A stretch of 64,000 nucleotides of DNA from Amycolatopsis sp. (GTDB lineage Bacteria > Actinomycetota > Actinomycetes > Mycobacteriales > Pseudonocardiaceae), in NCBI RefSeq assembly GCF_025464955.1, contig NZ_JAODNM010000056.1, positions 140,257 through 204,256 of the forward strand, in the 5' to 3' direction. Of the stretch, positions 1-8,940 are shown piece after piece (within the stretch, counting starts at the first letter, position 1; each line of letters opens with the position of its first letter). The notes below the pieces were generated by a model. That model saw only the letters and a program-made list of their open reading frames with translations. It was not told the origin of the DNA and searched no databases. Both the position numbers and the translations under genes were made by a program.

Positions 1-41
1 CACGGCAGCTCGTAACCTTCTGTCGCCTGGTTCACCGCCAT
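1..41 (-). CDS. Start of a gene coupled to the ECF sigma factor (partial)
   Basis: Only the first 13 codons are inside the window (MAVNQATEGYELP). The ATG lies within the last codons of the sigma factor gene, so the two overlap by 10 bases (ATGGCGGTGA), a layout typical of translational coupling. In actinobacteria the gene directly after an ECF sigma factor is often its anti-sigma factor; that is a guess from position only, because too little protein is visible to recognise a family. Confidence 0.45.
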   Translation of the reverse strand, partial: MAVNQATEGYELP

Positions 42-601
42 GGCTGCATCACCTCTGCCAACTGCGCGCGGGCCCGGGCTATCCGGCCCCGCACCGCGGT
101 ACTGCTCGTTTCCACGATCTCGCCGATCTCCTCGTAGGAGCGGCCGTGGACTTCGCGGAGCAGCCAGCAAGCCCGCTGCTCCGGTGTCAATTCCTGCAGT
201 GCCTTCGTCAGCGCCGCCATCTGTTCGCTCACCTGCGCCGCGTGTTCCGGCTGGGCGTCGGCGCGCTGGGACACCTCGGCCTCGAGGTCGACGTCCACCT
301 GCGGACGCCTGGCGCGGATGACGTTGAGACACCGGTTCGTCGTCGTCCGGTAGAGCCAGCCGACAAACGCCGCGTCCTCGATCAGTTGCGGCAGCCTGCG
401 CCATGCCGTCAGGAAGACCTCCTGCACGACGTCCTCAGCGTCGCCGCGGTTGGCGAGCATGCGCGAGGCGAGCCGGAACATCGGCGCCTGGTACCTCAGC
501 ACCAACTGCTCGTACGCCCGCACGTCACCGTCGCGGGCACGGCTGACCAGCGTCGCGTCGTCGAGCGGCGTGCCCGGCTCCGCGTCTGTCGTCGTGGTCA
601 C
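32..601 (-). CDS. RNA polymerase ECF-type sigma factor
   Basis: A 189-residue sigma-70 family protein with only regions 2 and 4, the ECF layout. Region 2 spans about residues 25-95 and contains the core-binding motif DAEDVVQEVFLTAWRRL followed by GWLYRTTTNRC. Region 4 (about 130-182) carries the acidic LTPEQRACWLLREVHG stretch and a helix-turn-helix near SYEEIGEIVETSSTAVRGR for -35 recognition. It directs RNA polymerase to a stress or envelope regulon that cannot be named from sequence. It is coupled to the next gene on the same strand, which probably encodes its partner. The 98-bp gap to pyrE holds a dyad at 657-668. Confidence 0.92.
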   Translation of the reverse strand: MTTTTDAEPGTPLDDATLVSRARDGDVRAYEQLVLRYQAPMFRLASRMLANRGDAEDVVQEVFLTAWRRLPQLIEDAAFVGWLYRTTTNRCLNVIRARRPQVDVDLEAEVSQRADAQPEHAAQVSEQMAALTKALQELTPEQRACWLLREVHGRSYEEIGEIVETSSTAVRGRIARARAQLAEVMQPWR

Positions 602-656
602 GGCACCTCCCGACCACTAGGACACCGCTCACCGGAAAACGTCACGGGGTCATTGT

Positions 657-668
657 CCGTGATCACGG
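657..668. promoter_or_regulatory. Perfect 12-bp dyad upstream of the sigma factor
   Basis: CCGTGATCACGG is a perfect palindrome 56 bases upstream of the sigma factor start, in the short gap before the pyrE stop. It could be an operator for the sigma gene. No known consensus was matched. Confidence 0.25.
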
Positions 669-699
669 TCACCCGGGCGAGTCCATGACAGCGAACGAA

Positions 700-1296
700 C
701 TACTCGAGCCCGAGGTCGTCCTTGCTCAGGAGGTAGCGGTACTCCAGGCCTTCGGCCTCGATGGCCTCGCGGGCGCCGGTGTCGCGGTCGACAATGGTCG
801 CGACCCCGACGACGATGGCACCTTCCTCGCGGAGCGCGGCGACGGCGGCGAGTGGGCTGGCGCCGGTGGTGGTCGTGTCCTCGACCGCGAGCACCCGCTG
901 GCCGCGGACCTCGGCGCCTTCGATCCGGCGCTGCATACCGTGCTGCTTGGCGGCCTTACGGACGACAAACGCGTCGAGCACCATCTCGTCGTCGGCCGCG
1001 GAGTGCAGCATCGCGAGCGCGACCGGGTCGGCACCGAGCGTGAGCCCGCCGACCGCTACGTACTCCCAGTCCGCGGTGAGCTGCCGCAGCAGGCGGCCGA
1101 TGATCGGGGCCGCCGCGTGGTGCAGCGTCGCCCGCCGCATGTCGATGTAGTAGTCGGCTTCCCTGCCCGAGGACAGCGTCACCTTGCCGTGTACCACCGA
1201 AAGATCGGTGACCAGCCTGACCAGTTCGAGTTTCGCCGATTGATCCAACCCGGGGTTCGCCACGCCCGTGAGTTTGTCATACGCGCGGTCACTCAC
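700..1296 (-). CDS. pyrE: Orotate phosphoribosyltransferase
   Basis: A 198-residue type I phosphoribosyltransferase converting orotate and PRPP to OMP in de novo pyrimidine synthesis. Visible signatures are the substrate loop LSSGREADYYIDMRRATLHH (about 41-60), the flexible region around VVRKAAKQHG, and the PRPP-binding motif VLAVEDTTTTGASPL (about 135-149). The GTG start at 1296 overlaps the stop of the broken permease (GTGAGTGA). Mycobacterial PyrE begins nearer SAKLELVRL, so a later GTG (VANPGLDQ) is possible. It stands apart from other pyr genes here, which is common in actinobacteria. Confidence 0.95.
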   Translation of the reverse strand: MSDRAYDKLTGVANPGLDQSAKLELVRLVTDLSVVHGKVTLSSGREADYYIDMRRATLHHAAAPIIGRLLRQLTADWEYVAVGGLTLGADPVALAMLHSAADDEMVLDAFVVRKAAKQHGMQRRIEGAEVRGQRVLAVEDTTTTGASPLAAVAALREEGAIVVGVATIVDRDTGAREAIEAEGLEYRYLLSKDDLGLE

Positions 1297-1651
1297 CCGA
1301 CATCGCCGCGTCAGCCGGTCGTGTTCGGGTGGTCACCCAGGTGGGGACCAAGGTAGCGACCAGTGCGAGCGCCGTGACCGTTCCGGCCACCGCCAGGTAG
1401 ATCCACAATGGACCGATCGGCAGCGGCGAGTCGTTCACCACCAGGCTGAACGGCACGATCGCGCCGGCCGAGACGATGGTGCCGGCCGCGCGGTGTCGGG
1501 CGTGCCACCGCCGAGCCGCAGGATGATCGTGTCGCCGACATGTTTGCCGAGGTCAGCCGCATAGGTGTCCGGTGTTCTGGTCGATCACGTCGACGACCCC
1601 ATTCCACTGTGGCGGAACAGAATCCGGCCGTTCGATCACCTCGGTGTCCAC
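1289..1651 (-). pseudogene. Broken FtsX/MacB-type ABC permease fragment
   Basis: Three reading frames in succession give pieces of one FtsX-like permease. The first, from a GTG at 1651 behind a good AAGGAGAG ribosome site, gives VDTEVIERPDSVPPQWNG and stops. The second contains ADLGKHVGDTIILRLGGGT, typical of the periplasmic MacB domain. The third gives PLWIYLAVAGTVTALALV, the last membrane helix, and ends VTTRTRPADAA, the usual C-terminus of the family. Two frameshifts (near 1550 and 1485) and loss of the upstream membrane helices mean no working permease. Sequencing error could account for a single shift but not for the missing N-terminal domain. It is divergent from the TetR gene and shares its operators. 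Confidence 0.6.
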
Positions 1652-1661
1652 TTCACTCTCC

Positions 1662-1711
1662 TTAACAACGTTAATCTCCGCTGATCACCAGGATCCACTT
1701 AATAGCGTTAA
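1662..1711. promoter_or_regulatory. Two TetR-type operators, TTAAY-N3-GTTAA
   Basis: Two near-identical dyads, TTAACAACGTTAA (1662-1674) and TTAATAGCGTTAA (1699-1711), lie 37 bases apart in the divergent gap between the permease remnant and the tetR gene. The layout is the classic tetO1/tetO2 arrangement, so the adjacent TetR protein is the obvious ligand. The second dyad sits just upstream of the tetR ribosome site. Confidence 0.6.
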
Positions 1712-1734
1712 GCTTTCCAGGTTGAAGGAGGAAA

Positions 1735-2289
1735 ATGGCACTGACCAGGCAGGACATCGCCCGAGCCGGACTACGGCTGCTCAACGAAGTCGGCCTGCAC
1801 GGCCTCACCCTCCGGCTGATCGCGGACGACCTCGGGGTCAAAGCACCCGCGCTGTACTGGCATCTGAAGAACAAGCAGCAGCTGCTCGACGAGATGGCGA
1901 CCCAGATGTACCGGGACGCCGAGCTGCCGGAGTCAGACGGGGACTGGGCCGACCTGCTGGCCGCCCGCGCCTGGGGGCTGCGCCGGATGATGCTCAGCTA
2001 CCGCGACGGCGCGAAGGTCTACTCCGGCAGCTACTTCACCGACGAAGGATCACCCGCGGACGACACCCGCCGGCCGCTGACGGAAGCGGGTTTCGACGAA
2101 CGCACCGCGTTCCGGGCGACCTTCACCCTGTACAGCTTCGTCATCGGCTTCACCACCGAAGAGCAGGCCGTCAACCCCGCGCCCGGCCAACGCGACGAGA
2201 GCTACCCCGAGTTGTTCGACGATACGGAAGCCCATTTCGCCGAGGGCGTGAAGATGCTGCTGCTGGGGATCCGGGCGTGGCTCAAGTGA
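1735..2289 (+). CDS. TetR-family repressor of TetR(C_1) type
   Basis: A 184-residue repressor. The N-terminal helix-turn-helix (about 5-50) reads IARAGLRLLNEVGLHGLTLR then DDLGVKAPALYWHLKNKQQL, which is the true TetR subclass (LYWHxxNK) rather than the AcrR type. The remainder is a helical ligand and dimer domain. A strong GAAGGAGGAAA ribosome site precedes the ATG. It faces the broken permease across two matching operators, so it probably autoregulates and once controlled that transporter. Its end overlaps the convergent LLM gene by 8 bases. Confidence 0.88.
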   Translation: MALTRQDIARAGLRLLNEVGLHGLTLRLIADDLGVKAPALYWHLKNKQQLLDEMATQMYRDAELPESDGDWADLLAARAWGLRRMMLSYRDGAKVYSGSYFTDEGSPADDTRRPLTEAGFDERTAFRATFTLYSFVIGFTTEEQAVNPAPGQRDESYPELFDDTEAHFAEGVKMLLLGIRAWLK

Positions 2290-3166
2290 GTGTCACGGGC
2301 GGCGGGCCGGCGTCGACGATTTCGAGGGACAGCTCCAGCGGGTCGAAGTGGATGAGGGATTCCATCCACCAGGTCATTCCGGCGTCGACGAGCGCGGCGA
2401 GATCGATGTCGTTCGGCTCGTTCCAGGCCGGGCTGGCGTTGCCCGCGACCGCGACGTCGAACGGCCGGTCGACCACCCCCACCGCGGCGACGATGTCCGC
2501 GACTTCGCCGGGCGACAAGGTGTGGTCGTCCGGATTGGGAAAGATGCCGTCGCAGCCCGCGGCGCGCTGGACAACCTTCGGATTGTTGGTGGAACTGGCC
2601 ACCCAGACCGGAATGCGATGCGGTTCCGGCGCTGTCGCCTCCAGGGTGACGTCGTACTGCGGCCCGTCGTGCTGGTACGCCTGACCAGCCCACATACCGC
2701 GGACGATGTCGAGCCCCTCGTCGAACATGGCGGACCGCGTCGGGATGTCCTCCTGTTCGCCGAACCGGCTGAAGTCGCCTGACTCGTCGGAACCCAGGCC
2801 GGTGCCCAGGACGAACCGGCCACCGGACAGGCGACTCACCGTGGCGGCCTGGCGTGCGACGACCCACGGACGCCGACGCGCGAGCGGGGTCACCATCGGG
2901 CCGAGCAGGATCCGTTCGGTGGCTTGGGCGATCGCGCCCAACGTCGTCCAGGGATCGACGATCGGCATCGCGTCGGTCACCAGGTGATCCCACAGGAACA
3001 CGCCGTCCCAGCCCGCTGCTTCGGCGCGAACCGCGAGGTCGACGAGCGCCGCGGGATCGCCGAAGGGACCGAACGGCGGCAGGTAGATGCCGTGGCGAAC
3101 CGCTGGTGAGCGTTCCGGCCGGTCAGAACCGGCCGGGCCACTCACGAGATCTGACCAGGCACTCAC
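2282..3166 (-). CDS. LLM-class flavin/F420-dependent oxidoreductase
   Basis: A luciferase-like monooxygenase family TIM barrel. Core landmarks are [15 protein letters not shown], the VFLWDHL strand, [29 protein letters not shown] and IPVWVASS. Such enzymes use F420 or FMN; the substrate is unknown. The start is uncertain: conserved sequence begins at RHGIYLPP, where the preceding codon is GTT, so translation must begin upstream. The GTG at 3166 forms a 4-base overlap with the SDR stop; a GTG at 3145 is the alternative. The extra N-terminal residues are encoded by a palindromic repeat (3106-3148). It follows the SDR gene and is probably co-transcribed. Confidence 0.85.
   Translation of the reverse strand: MSAWSDLVSGPAGSDRPERSPAVRHGIYLPPFGPFGDPAALVDLAVRAEAAGWDGVFLWDHLVTDAMPIVDPWTTLGAIAQATERILLGPMVTPLARRRPWVVARQAATVSRLSGGRFVLGTGLGSDESGDFSRFGEQEDIPTRSAMFDEGLDIVRGMWAGQAYQHDGPQYDVTLEATAPEPHRIPVWVASSTNNPKVVQRAAGCDGIFPNPDDHTLSPGEVADIVAAVGVVDRPFDVAVAGNASPAWNEPNDIDLAALVDAGMTWWMESLIHFDPLELSLEIVDAGPPPVTLT
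3106..3148. repeat. Family A palindromic repeat inside the LLM 5' coding region
   Basis: GTGAGCGTTCCGGCCGG, a short loop, then CCGGCCGGGCCACTCACGAG. It is an imperfect copy of the 46-bp palindrome seen perfectly at 54864-54909 and again at 25139 and 56762. Here it lies between the SDR stop and the conserved part of the LLM gene and is read through in frame. Confidence 0.75.
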
Positions 3167-3930
3167 GTGCGGCCGCGGCCGGAAAGACTGCCGCCGAAGC
3201 GGTTCACCAGCCCGCGCGGGATCAGTCGGCCGATCCCCACCAGAGCCTTGTACTGCAGGCTGGGGATCGAAATGTCCTTGCCGCGCCGCAGATCCGCGAG
3301 CGCTTCGGTGACGACCTGGTCGGCGGACAGCCAGAAGGACTTCGGCCCCGGTGTCCCCAGCCCCGCGCGCTCGTGGAACTCCGTCGTGGTGAATCCGGGG
3401 CACAGGGCCAACATCCGGATGCCCGGCGGCAGACCGGCGGCGATACCCTGGGAAAACGACGTGACCCAGTTCTTGCTGGCGGTGTACGTCGAGCCGCGGC
3501 CGGGGAAGAAGCCGGCAACACTGGACACGTTGATCACGTCACCGTGTCCGCGTTCGATCATCCCGGGGAGCGCGGCCCTGGTCAGCCGCAGCACGGCGGT
3601 GACGTTGACGTCGAGCTGATTCTGCAGCTGGTCGGCGGGGATCGTCCAGAACTCGCCGTTGAGCCCGAAGCCCGCGTTGTTGACCAGCAGCTCCACCGGC
3701 TCCCCCGCAAGCCGCTCCTCGACGGCAGCTCGTCCGTCCACAGTGGACAAATCAGCGGGCAGTACGTCCGCGGTGACACCGTGTCGATCGGAGAGCTCCG
3801 CAGCCAACGCGGTGAGCCTGTCCTTGTCCCGCGCGACGAGCACGAGGTCGTACCCCTCGGCGGCGAGCGTGCGGGCGAACTGGGCGCCGATGCCGGCTGT
3901 CGCTCCGGTGATCAGGGCGGTTGAGGTCAT
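3163..3930 (-). CDS. Short-chain dehydrogenase/reductase (classical SDR)
   Basis: A 255-residue classical SDR. The Rossmann motif TGATAGIG is at about residues 8-15, NNAG near 86, the catalytic Ser in VSSVAGF and the YTASK active-site Tyr/Lys near 150-154. It oxidises or reduces an unidentified alcohol/carbonyl with NAD(P)H. The ATG at 3930 is preferred because family members begin just before TALITGA; longer in-frame starts add unconserved sequence. The LLM gene follows with a 4-base overlap. Confidence 0.92.
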   Translation of the reverse strand: MTSTALITGATAGIGAQFARTLAAEGYDLVLVARDKDRLTALAAELSDRHGVTADVLPADLSTVDGRAAVEERLAGEPVELLVNNAGFGLNGEFWTIPADQLQNQLDVNVTAVLRLTRAALPGMIERGHGDVINVSSVAGFFPGRGSTYTASKNWVTSFSQGIAAGLPPGIRMLALCPGFTTTEFHERAGLGTPGPKSFWLSADQVVTEALADLRRGKDISIPSLQYKALVGIGRLIPRGLVNRFGGSLSGRGRT

Positions 3931-4068
3931 GCCCCACGGTACCGACAGAGTCAGTCGGCGGGGAGCCGACGGCGCTCTGCAACGCACCAAGCGCCACATC
4001 AGTCACACACGTACCAGCTGGTGAGGGCCCGACATGCAAGGGCGGATGACGGGAAGTACCGTTCCGCC

Positions 4069-5196
4069 ATGGGTACGCACAGCAAGCCAAAAGCCGGCTA
4101 CCTGCCCAAGGTCGCCGCCGGTGCCGCGCCGTTCGCCCTGCTCATCGCCGGTCCGGCCACGGCGTGGGCCGACCAGCCCTCGCTGCCGGTGCCGATCGAT
4201 CACCAGCACAGCGGCTCATTCGACAAGGATCTGCGGGTCGACAGTACGGACATCGCCTCCGGTACGTCGTCGGTGCTGACCGGCTTCGCGACCGCGGCGA
4301 ACAACGACATCTACACGGGCAGGTTCGGCGATCAGGTCGTCCAGGGGCTCGACCGGTCCACGCACCATCTGGAAACGGCGAACACCGCCCTCACCACACT
4401 CCCGCTGAACCCCGCGCAGGGGCAGATCGGCCCGTCCTCGCAGGACGGCCACCGGCTCGCGGTCTCCGATTCGCGGTACGACGCCATCAGGCTTCCCGGC
4501 GGCGTCGACGCGATCGGTGAGTTCGTGAACTCACCGCAGCTCGGCCTGGCCAGGACGACTGCGCTGACCAGCAACGACGGAAACCTGCACGCGGTTTCCG
4601 GGCTCGCCGGGAACGTGGGCCTGACCCACACCGACGGTTACGCCGTCGACCTCGGTGACCTCGCGTCGTTCGGCACTTCGTCGGAGCAGGACGGCAGTGG
4701 CTCGTTCACCGGTTTGCTCGACGTCGCACGCGGTGCCGACGGCTTGCTCACCTCGACGGTCTCCGACGGCGCCGACGTCGCGGCACATCAGTCCCACGCT
4801 GTCGGCGGGCACCTCGGACCGCTGTCAGCCGATACTTCGACCAGCCAGTCGGCCGACTCCGGTTATCGCGGGTCGATCAAGGGCCTGGTGTGGCCGAACG
4901 CGAAGTCCGTCGGCGGGTTCACCCGCGGCGGCGAGCTGTCGCTGGACACGAGCGAGACGCAGAGCCTCGGACTGGACCACGTGTTCCACATCGACGCCGG
5001 GCTGGCGACAAGCGCGAGCACGGCCGGCGGCGTGACGGAGGTGGCGAAGAACGGCGTGCCCGCCGCGCCCGCGACCACGCAAAACAGCCGTATCTCGCAG
5101 GACGGCCACCTCAGCGTGCAGCTCTTCGACCAGGCACCCGTCGGCGGCGGCCTGAAAATCACCGCGCCGCCGCTGCAGATCCAGCCGCAACACTAG
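4069..5196 (+). CDS. Secreted protein of unknown function
   Basis: 375 residues with a clear Sec signal peptide: a basic N-terminus (HSKPKAGYLPK), the hydrophobic core AAGAAPFALLIAG and a likely cut after AWA at about residue 31. The mature part is rich in Ser, Thr, Gly, Asp and His, with loosely repeated elements (SQDGHRLAVSD and SQDGHLSVQL), suggesting a beta-rich extracellular protein. No catalytic motif is recognised. The ATG at 4069 is chosen because it directly precedes the signal peptide. The gene is divergent from the SDR gene, with no obvious operon partner. Confidence 0.75.
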   Translation: MGTHSKPKAGYLPKVAAGAAPFALLIAGPATAWADQPSLPVPIDHQHSGSFDKDLRVDSTDIASGTSSVLTGFATAANNDIYTGRFGDQVVQGLDRSTHHLETANTALTTLPLNPAQGQIGPSSQDGHRLAVSDSRYDAIRLPGGVDAIGEFVNSPQLGLARTTALTSNDGNLHAVSGLAGNVGLTHTDGYAVDLGDLASFGTSSEQDGSGSFTGLLDVARGADGLLTSTVSDGADVAAHQSHAVGGHLGPLSADTSTSQSADSGYRGSIKGLVWPNAKSVGGFTRGGELSLDTSETQSLGLDHVFHIDAGLATSASTAGGVTEVAKNGVPAAPATTQNSRISQDGHLSVQLFDQAPVGGGLKITAPPLQIQPQH

Positions 5197-5199
5197 GAC

Positions 5200-5272
5200 T
5201 CCTGAGTGTTCCGGCCCCCGCCCGGGTGCGAGTGTCCCGCAGTGCTCAGCAACCGGCCTAAACGCTCACGCG
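5200..5272. repeat. Degenerate family A palindrome at a convergent gene end
   Basis: The left arm CTCCTGAGTGTTCCGGCC and the right arm CCGGCCTAAACGCTCACGCG flank about 35 bases of unrelated sequence. The layout matches the perfect copies elsewhere in the window. It lies between two convergent genes, and the TGA stop of the minus-strand gene falls within the right arm. A role as a bidirectional terminator is plausible. Confidence 0.5.
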
Positions 5273-6006
5273 TTTTCCTGGGGGGTGTGGACGTCGTCCA
5301 TGGCGGCGATGTCGGCCTCGGCTGATCCGCCGGCGTCGGGTGTCCAGTGCCGCCCGCCGGCGCCGACCTCTTCGTCGAACGGGTCCACGATGTCCGCGAT
5401 CTCGCCGAGGTCGCGTAGCAGCCGCTCGAGCCGCGACGGCCCGGCGTTCGGGACGACGCTGGCCAGCACCCACTCGTTCTCCAGCCACGCCACGCCGACG
5501 TCGCCACCGAGTGAGTCGGCCGCGTCGACCAGGTCCTGGGTGATGAGCGCGCGCGCTCCGGCGACGTCGTCGGCGAAGGCGTAGCGCTGACCGATCGGAC
5601 CGAGCAGCTCCGGCATGCCTTCACGCTGGAACGGCACGCTGGCCAGCCACATCTCCAGCAGCACCGAGTGCACGCGGTTGCAGCGGACGGCCACGACCAC
5701 GGTCGGGATCTGGCCGTTGACCTCGAGGTCGAAGATGAACACCGGACGGCGGCCGTCGGAGGTGAACGTCGAGCCGGCGACCACGTTGGCCGCGGCTTCG
5801 GCGCCGAAGTACCCCAGCGCACCACCGGACCACTGCCGAGGCAGCCGGTCGTCGGACTCCACGAACTGCCAGCCGCGGAGATTGGCCCAGCGCATCCGTT
5901 CCCGGTTGCGCGAACCTTCTCTCGTCCGGTCGGCAGCGAGCAACCCGAGCCCGGCCACCAACGCGACCGCGGCGACGACGAACCAGATCCACGCCGAAAT
6001 ACCCAC
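5266..6006 (-). CDS. Membrane-anchored protein of unknown function
   Basis: 246 residues. A single N-terminal membrane helix (WIWFVVAAVALVAGLGLLA, about 6-24) is followed by a basic stretch (RTREGSRNRERMRW) and a soluble domain of about 200 residues, presumably cytoplasmic. The C-terminus is acidic (FDEEVGAG, then AEADIAAMDDVH). No known fold or motif is recognised. It stands alone between the secreted protein gene (convergent) and clpB. Confidence 0.75.
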   Translation of the reverse strand: MGISAWIWFVVAAVALVAGLGLLAADRTREGSRNRERMRWANLRGWQFVESDDRLPRQWSGGALGYFGAEAAANVVAGSTFTSDGRRPVFIFDLEVNGQIPTVVVAVRCNRVHSVLLEMWLASVPFQREGMPELLGPIGQRYAFADDVAGARALITQDLVDAADSLGGDVGVAWLENEWVLASVVPNAGPSRLERLLRDLGEIADIVDPFDEEVGAGGRHWTPDAGGSAEADIAAMDDVHTPQENA

Positions 6007-6099
6007 GTGTCCAGCGTATCGTCCCGGCGACCCAGGTGACTCCCCCCTCGCCGTGTCGCCGGCCCCTGTTCGGGTTATTCACGCGTATCGGTTCCCGGA

Positions 6100-8697
6100 T
6101 CAGGCGCGCGTGACGATCAGGGTGTCACTGCCGCCGAGCTCCGGAATGTCGACATGGACCGTGTCGCCGTCGAGGATCTCCCCGGCCAGCAGCGCCCTCG
6201 CGAGCTGGTCGCCGATCGCCGACTGCACGAGCCGCCGCAGCGGACGCGCGCCGTAGATCGGGTCGAAGCCGGTGAGCGCCAGCCACTCGCGAGCCGCGGG
6301 CGTGACCTCGAGGGTCAGCCTGCGCTTGCCGAGCCGGGTCGCCAGCCGATCGATCTGGATGTCCACAATGGACGCCAGCTGCTCGGCGCCGAGCGAGTGG
6401 AACACGACGATGTCGTCGAGCCGGTTGAGGAACTCCGGCTTGAATTGCCGCTGGACCACCTCGAGCACCGCGTCCCGCCGCTGCCGTTCGGTCAGCTGCG
6501 CGTCCGCGATGACCTGCGAACCGAGGTTCGAGGTGAGCACCAGGATGGTGTTCCGGAAGTCCACCGTACGGCCTTGGCCGTCGGTGAGCCTGCCGTCGTC
6601 GAGGACCTGCAGCAGCACGTCGAACACGTCCGGGTGCGCCTTCTCGACCTCGTCGAGCAGGACAACCGAGTACGGCCGACGCCGCACGGCTTCGGTGAGC
6701 TGCCCGCCCTGGTCGTAGCCGACGTAGCCGGGAGGCGCCCCGACGAGCCGGGCCACCGAGTGCTTCTCGGCGTACTCGCTCATGTCGATCCGGAGCATCG
6801 CCCGCTCGTCGTCGAACAGGAACCCGGCCAGCGCCTTCGCCAGCTCGGTCTTACCGACGCCGGTCGGCCCGAGGAACAGGAACGACCCGGTCGGCCGGTC
6901 GGGGTCGGCGACCCCGGCGCGCGTCCGGCGCACCGCGTCGGACACCACCTTGACGGCTTCGGCCTGGCCGATGACACGCCTGGTCAGCTCGTCCTCCATG
7001 CGCAGGAGCTTGCCGGTCTCGCCTTCGAGCAGCCTGCCCGCCGGGATCCCGGTCCACGCGCTCACGACGTCCGCGACGTCGTCGGCGCCGACCTCCTCCT
7101 TGAGCATCAGCTGCTCCTTGGAGGTCGCCTCGCTGGCGGCGGTGGCCGCGTCGAACTCCTTCTCCAGCGCCGGGATCCGGCCGTAGCGCAGCTCGGCCGC
7201 GCGACCGAGATCGCCGTCTCGTTCCGCGCGCTCGGACTCGCCGCGGAGCTGTTCGAGCTCCTCTTTGAGGTCGCGGACACGTTCGATCGAGACCTTCTCG
7301 TTCTGCCAGCGCGCGGTCAGCGCGGTGAGCAGCTCACGCCGCTCGGCCAGCTCCGCGCGCAACGCCGTGAGCCGCTGCTTCGAGGCCGGGTCGTCCTCTT
7401 TGGACAGTGCCATCTCCTCGATCTCCAGCCGGCGCACGACCCGCTCCACCTCATCGATCTCGACGGGCCGGGAGTCGATCTCCATACGCAGCCGGGAACC
7501 GGCCTCGTCGACCAGGTCGATCGCCTTGTCCGGCAGGAACCGGGCGGTGATGTACCGGTCCGACAGGGTCGCGGCGGCGACCAGAGCGGCGTCGGTGATG
7601 CGGACACCGTGGTGCACCTCGTAGCGCTCCTTGAGCCCACGCAGGATGCCGATGGTGTCCTCGACCGACGGCTCGCCGACGAACACCTGCTGGAAACGGC
7701 GTTCCAGCGCGGCGTCCTTCTCGATGTGCTGGCGGTACTCGTCGAGCGTGGTCGCACCGACCATCCGCAGCTCACCGCGGGCGAGCATCGGCTTGATCAT
7801 GTTGCCGGCGTCCATCGCGCCTTCACCGGTCGCGCCGGCGCCGACGATCGTGTGCAGCTCGTCGATGAACGTGATGACCTGGCCGGCGGAGTCGGTGATC
7901 TCCTTGAGGACGGCCTTCAGCCGCTCCTCGAACTCACCGCGAAACTTCGCGCCGGCAACCATGGAACCGAGGTCGAGCGCGACGACCCGCTTGCCGCGCA
8001 GCGACTCGGGGACGTCACCCGCGATGATCCGCTGGGCGAGCCCCTCGACGATGGCCGTTTTGCCGACGCCGGGCTCCCCGATCAGCACCGGGTTGTTCTT
8101 GGTGCGCCGCGACAGAACCTGCACTACGCGGCGGATCTCGGTGTCACGGCCGATGACCGGGTCGAGCTCACCGGCGCGGGCGCGGTCGGTCAGGTCGACG
8201 CCGTACTTCTCCAGCGCCTTGAACGTGCTCTCCGGGTCCGGGCTGGTGATCCGGGCCGAGCCGCGGACCTTCTCGAACGCGTCGCGGAGCGCGTCCGCGT
8301 TCGCACCATGCCGCTTCAGCAGGTCGGCGACAGCGCCGCCTTCAGTGGCGAGGCCGACGAGCAGGTGCTCGGTCGAGACGTACTCGTCGCCCAGATCGGT
8401 GGCGAGCTTCTGCGCAAAGCTCAGCGACTTGACGGCGTTGGTGTCGAACTGCGGGCTCGACACCGTGGCACCAGTGGCAGACGGCAGCGAGTGCGTGATC
8501 GGCTCGAGCTCCTTGCGGACCTGCTCGGGATCGGCACCGACCGCGGTCAGGAGCGGTGCGGTGAGCCCCTCGCCCTGCTCGAGCAGAGCACTCAGCAGGT
8601 GCGACGCCGCGACGTGCGGGTTGCCGGCCATCGTGGCCGCCTGCGCCGCCGAGGAGATCGCCTGCTGGGTCTTCGTGGTCGGGTTGAAAGCGTCCAT
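6100..8697 (-). CDS. clpB: ATP-dependent chaperone ClpB
   Basis: An 865-residue Hsp100 disaggregase that pulls polypeptides out of aggregates together with DnaK. The order is the Clp N-domain (1-145), AAA1 with Walker A GEPGVGKT and Walker [10 protein letters not shown], the coiled-coil M-domain (about 405-525, rich in Glu/Arg/Leu), AAA2 with GPTGVGKT and VVLLDEVEK, and a D2-small C-terminal domain. Pore loops include GYVGYDQGG. Full length and intact. A HAIR operator lies about 75-100 bases upstream, so HspR (encoded at 14699-15124) should repress it. No co-transcribed neighbour is visible. Confidence 0.98.
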   Translation of the reverse strand: MDAFNPTTKTQQAISSAAQAATMAGNPHVAASHLLSALLEQGEGLTAPLLTAVGADPEQVRKELEPITHSLPSATGATVSSPQFDTNAVKSLSFAQKLATDLGDEYVSTEHLLVGLATEGGAVADLLKRHGANADALRDAFEKVRGSARITSPDPESTFKALEKYGVDLTDRARAGELDPVIGRDTEIRRVVQVLSRRTKNNPVLIGEPGVGKTAIVEGLAQRIIAGDVPESLRGKRVVALDLGSMVAGAKFRGEFEERLKAVLKEITDSAGQVITFIDELHTIVGAGATGEGAMDAGNMIKPMLARGELRMVGATTLDEYRQHIEKDAALERRFQQVFVGEPSVEDTIGILRGLKERYEVHHGVRITDAALVAAATLSDRYITARFLPDKAIDLVDEAGSRLRMEIDSRPVEIDEVERVVRRLEIEEMALSKEDDPASKQRLTALRAELAERRELLTALTARWQNEKVSIERVRDLKEELEQLRGESERAERDGDLGRAAELRYGRIPALEKEFDAATAASEATSKEQLMLKEEVGADDVADVVSAWTGIPAGRLLEGETGKLLRMEDELTRRVIGQAEAVKVVSDAVRRTRAGVADPDRPTGSFLFLGPTGVGKTELAKALAGFLFDDERAMLRIDMSEYAEKHSVARLVGAPPGYVGYDQGGQLTEAVRRRPYSVVLLDEVEKAHPDVFDVLLQVLDDGRLTDGQGRTVDFRNTILVLTSNLGSQVIADAQLTERQRRDAVLEVVQRQFKPEFLNRLDDIVVFHSLGAEQLASIVDIQIDRLATRLGKRRLTLEVTPAAREWLALTGFDPIYGARPLRRLVQSAIGDQLARALLAGEILDGDTVHVDIPELGGSDTLIVTRA

Positions 8698-8768
8698 CCC
8701 TCACCTCTGGTTGAAAAATTCCTGGTGACAGGGCCCTATGATCCCCCGTCGACAGGTACAACGTCAGG

Positions 8769-8795
8769 AAAGTTGAGTCTGTTCCGCTCAACTTT
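8769..8795. promoter_or_regulatory. HAIR operator (HspR site) of clpB
   Basis: AAAGTTGAGT, seven bases, then GCTCAACTTT: a dyad with 10-base arms matching the HspR-associated inverted repeat CTTGAGT-N7-ACTCAAG at the conserved TTGAGT and CTCAA cores. It lies upstream of clpB, as in Streptomyces and mycobacteria. Confidence 0.8.
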
Positions 8796-8832
8796 GAAAC
8801 CAACGCGCCGAGCCTCCGCGCGTCTGACCATC

Positions 8833-8940
8833 ATGGCCGAAACCACCCGTTATCTGCGCCTCACCCGACACGGTGAAGCCACCCTCGACGGGACAGGTCT
8901 GACGGACCTCGGCCGAGCGGCGAGTCTGAAGAGTTCAGCC
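8833..8940 (+). pseudogene. N-terminal scrap of a histidine phosphatase-family gene
   Basis: From an ATG at 8833 the plus strand encodes MAETTRYLRLTRHGEATLDG and then TGLTDLGRAAS, which matches the start of phosphoglycerate-mutase-like histidine phosphatases, including the phospho-accepting RHGE motif. Similarity ends after about 35 residues, where the convergent marR gene begins. The frame then runs on through antisense sequence with no family resemblance. Most likely a deletion removed the rest of the gene. Confidence 0.5.

Noticed and set aside
685..1356. 223-codon plus-strand frame opposite pyrE
   Set aside because: Antisense shadow of pyrE, which is clearly the real gene.
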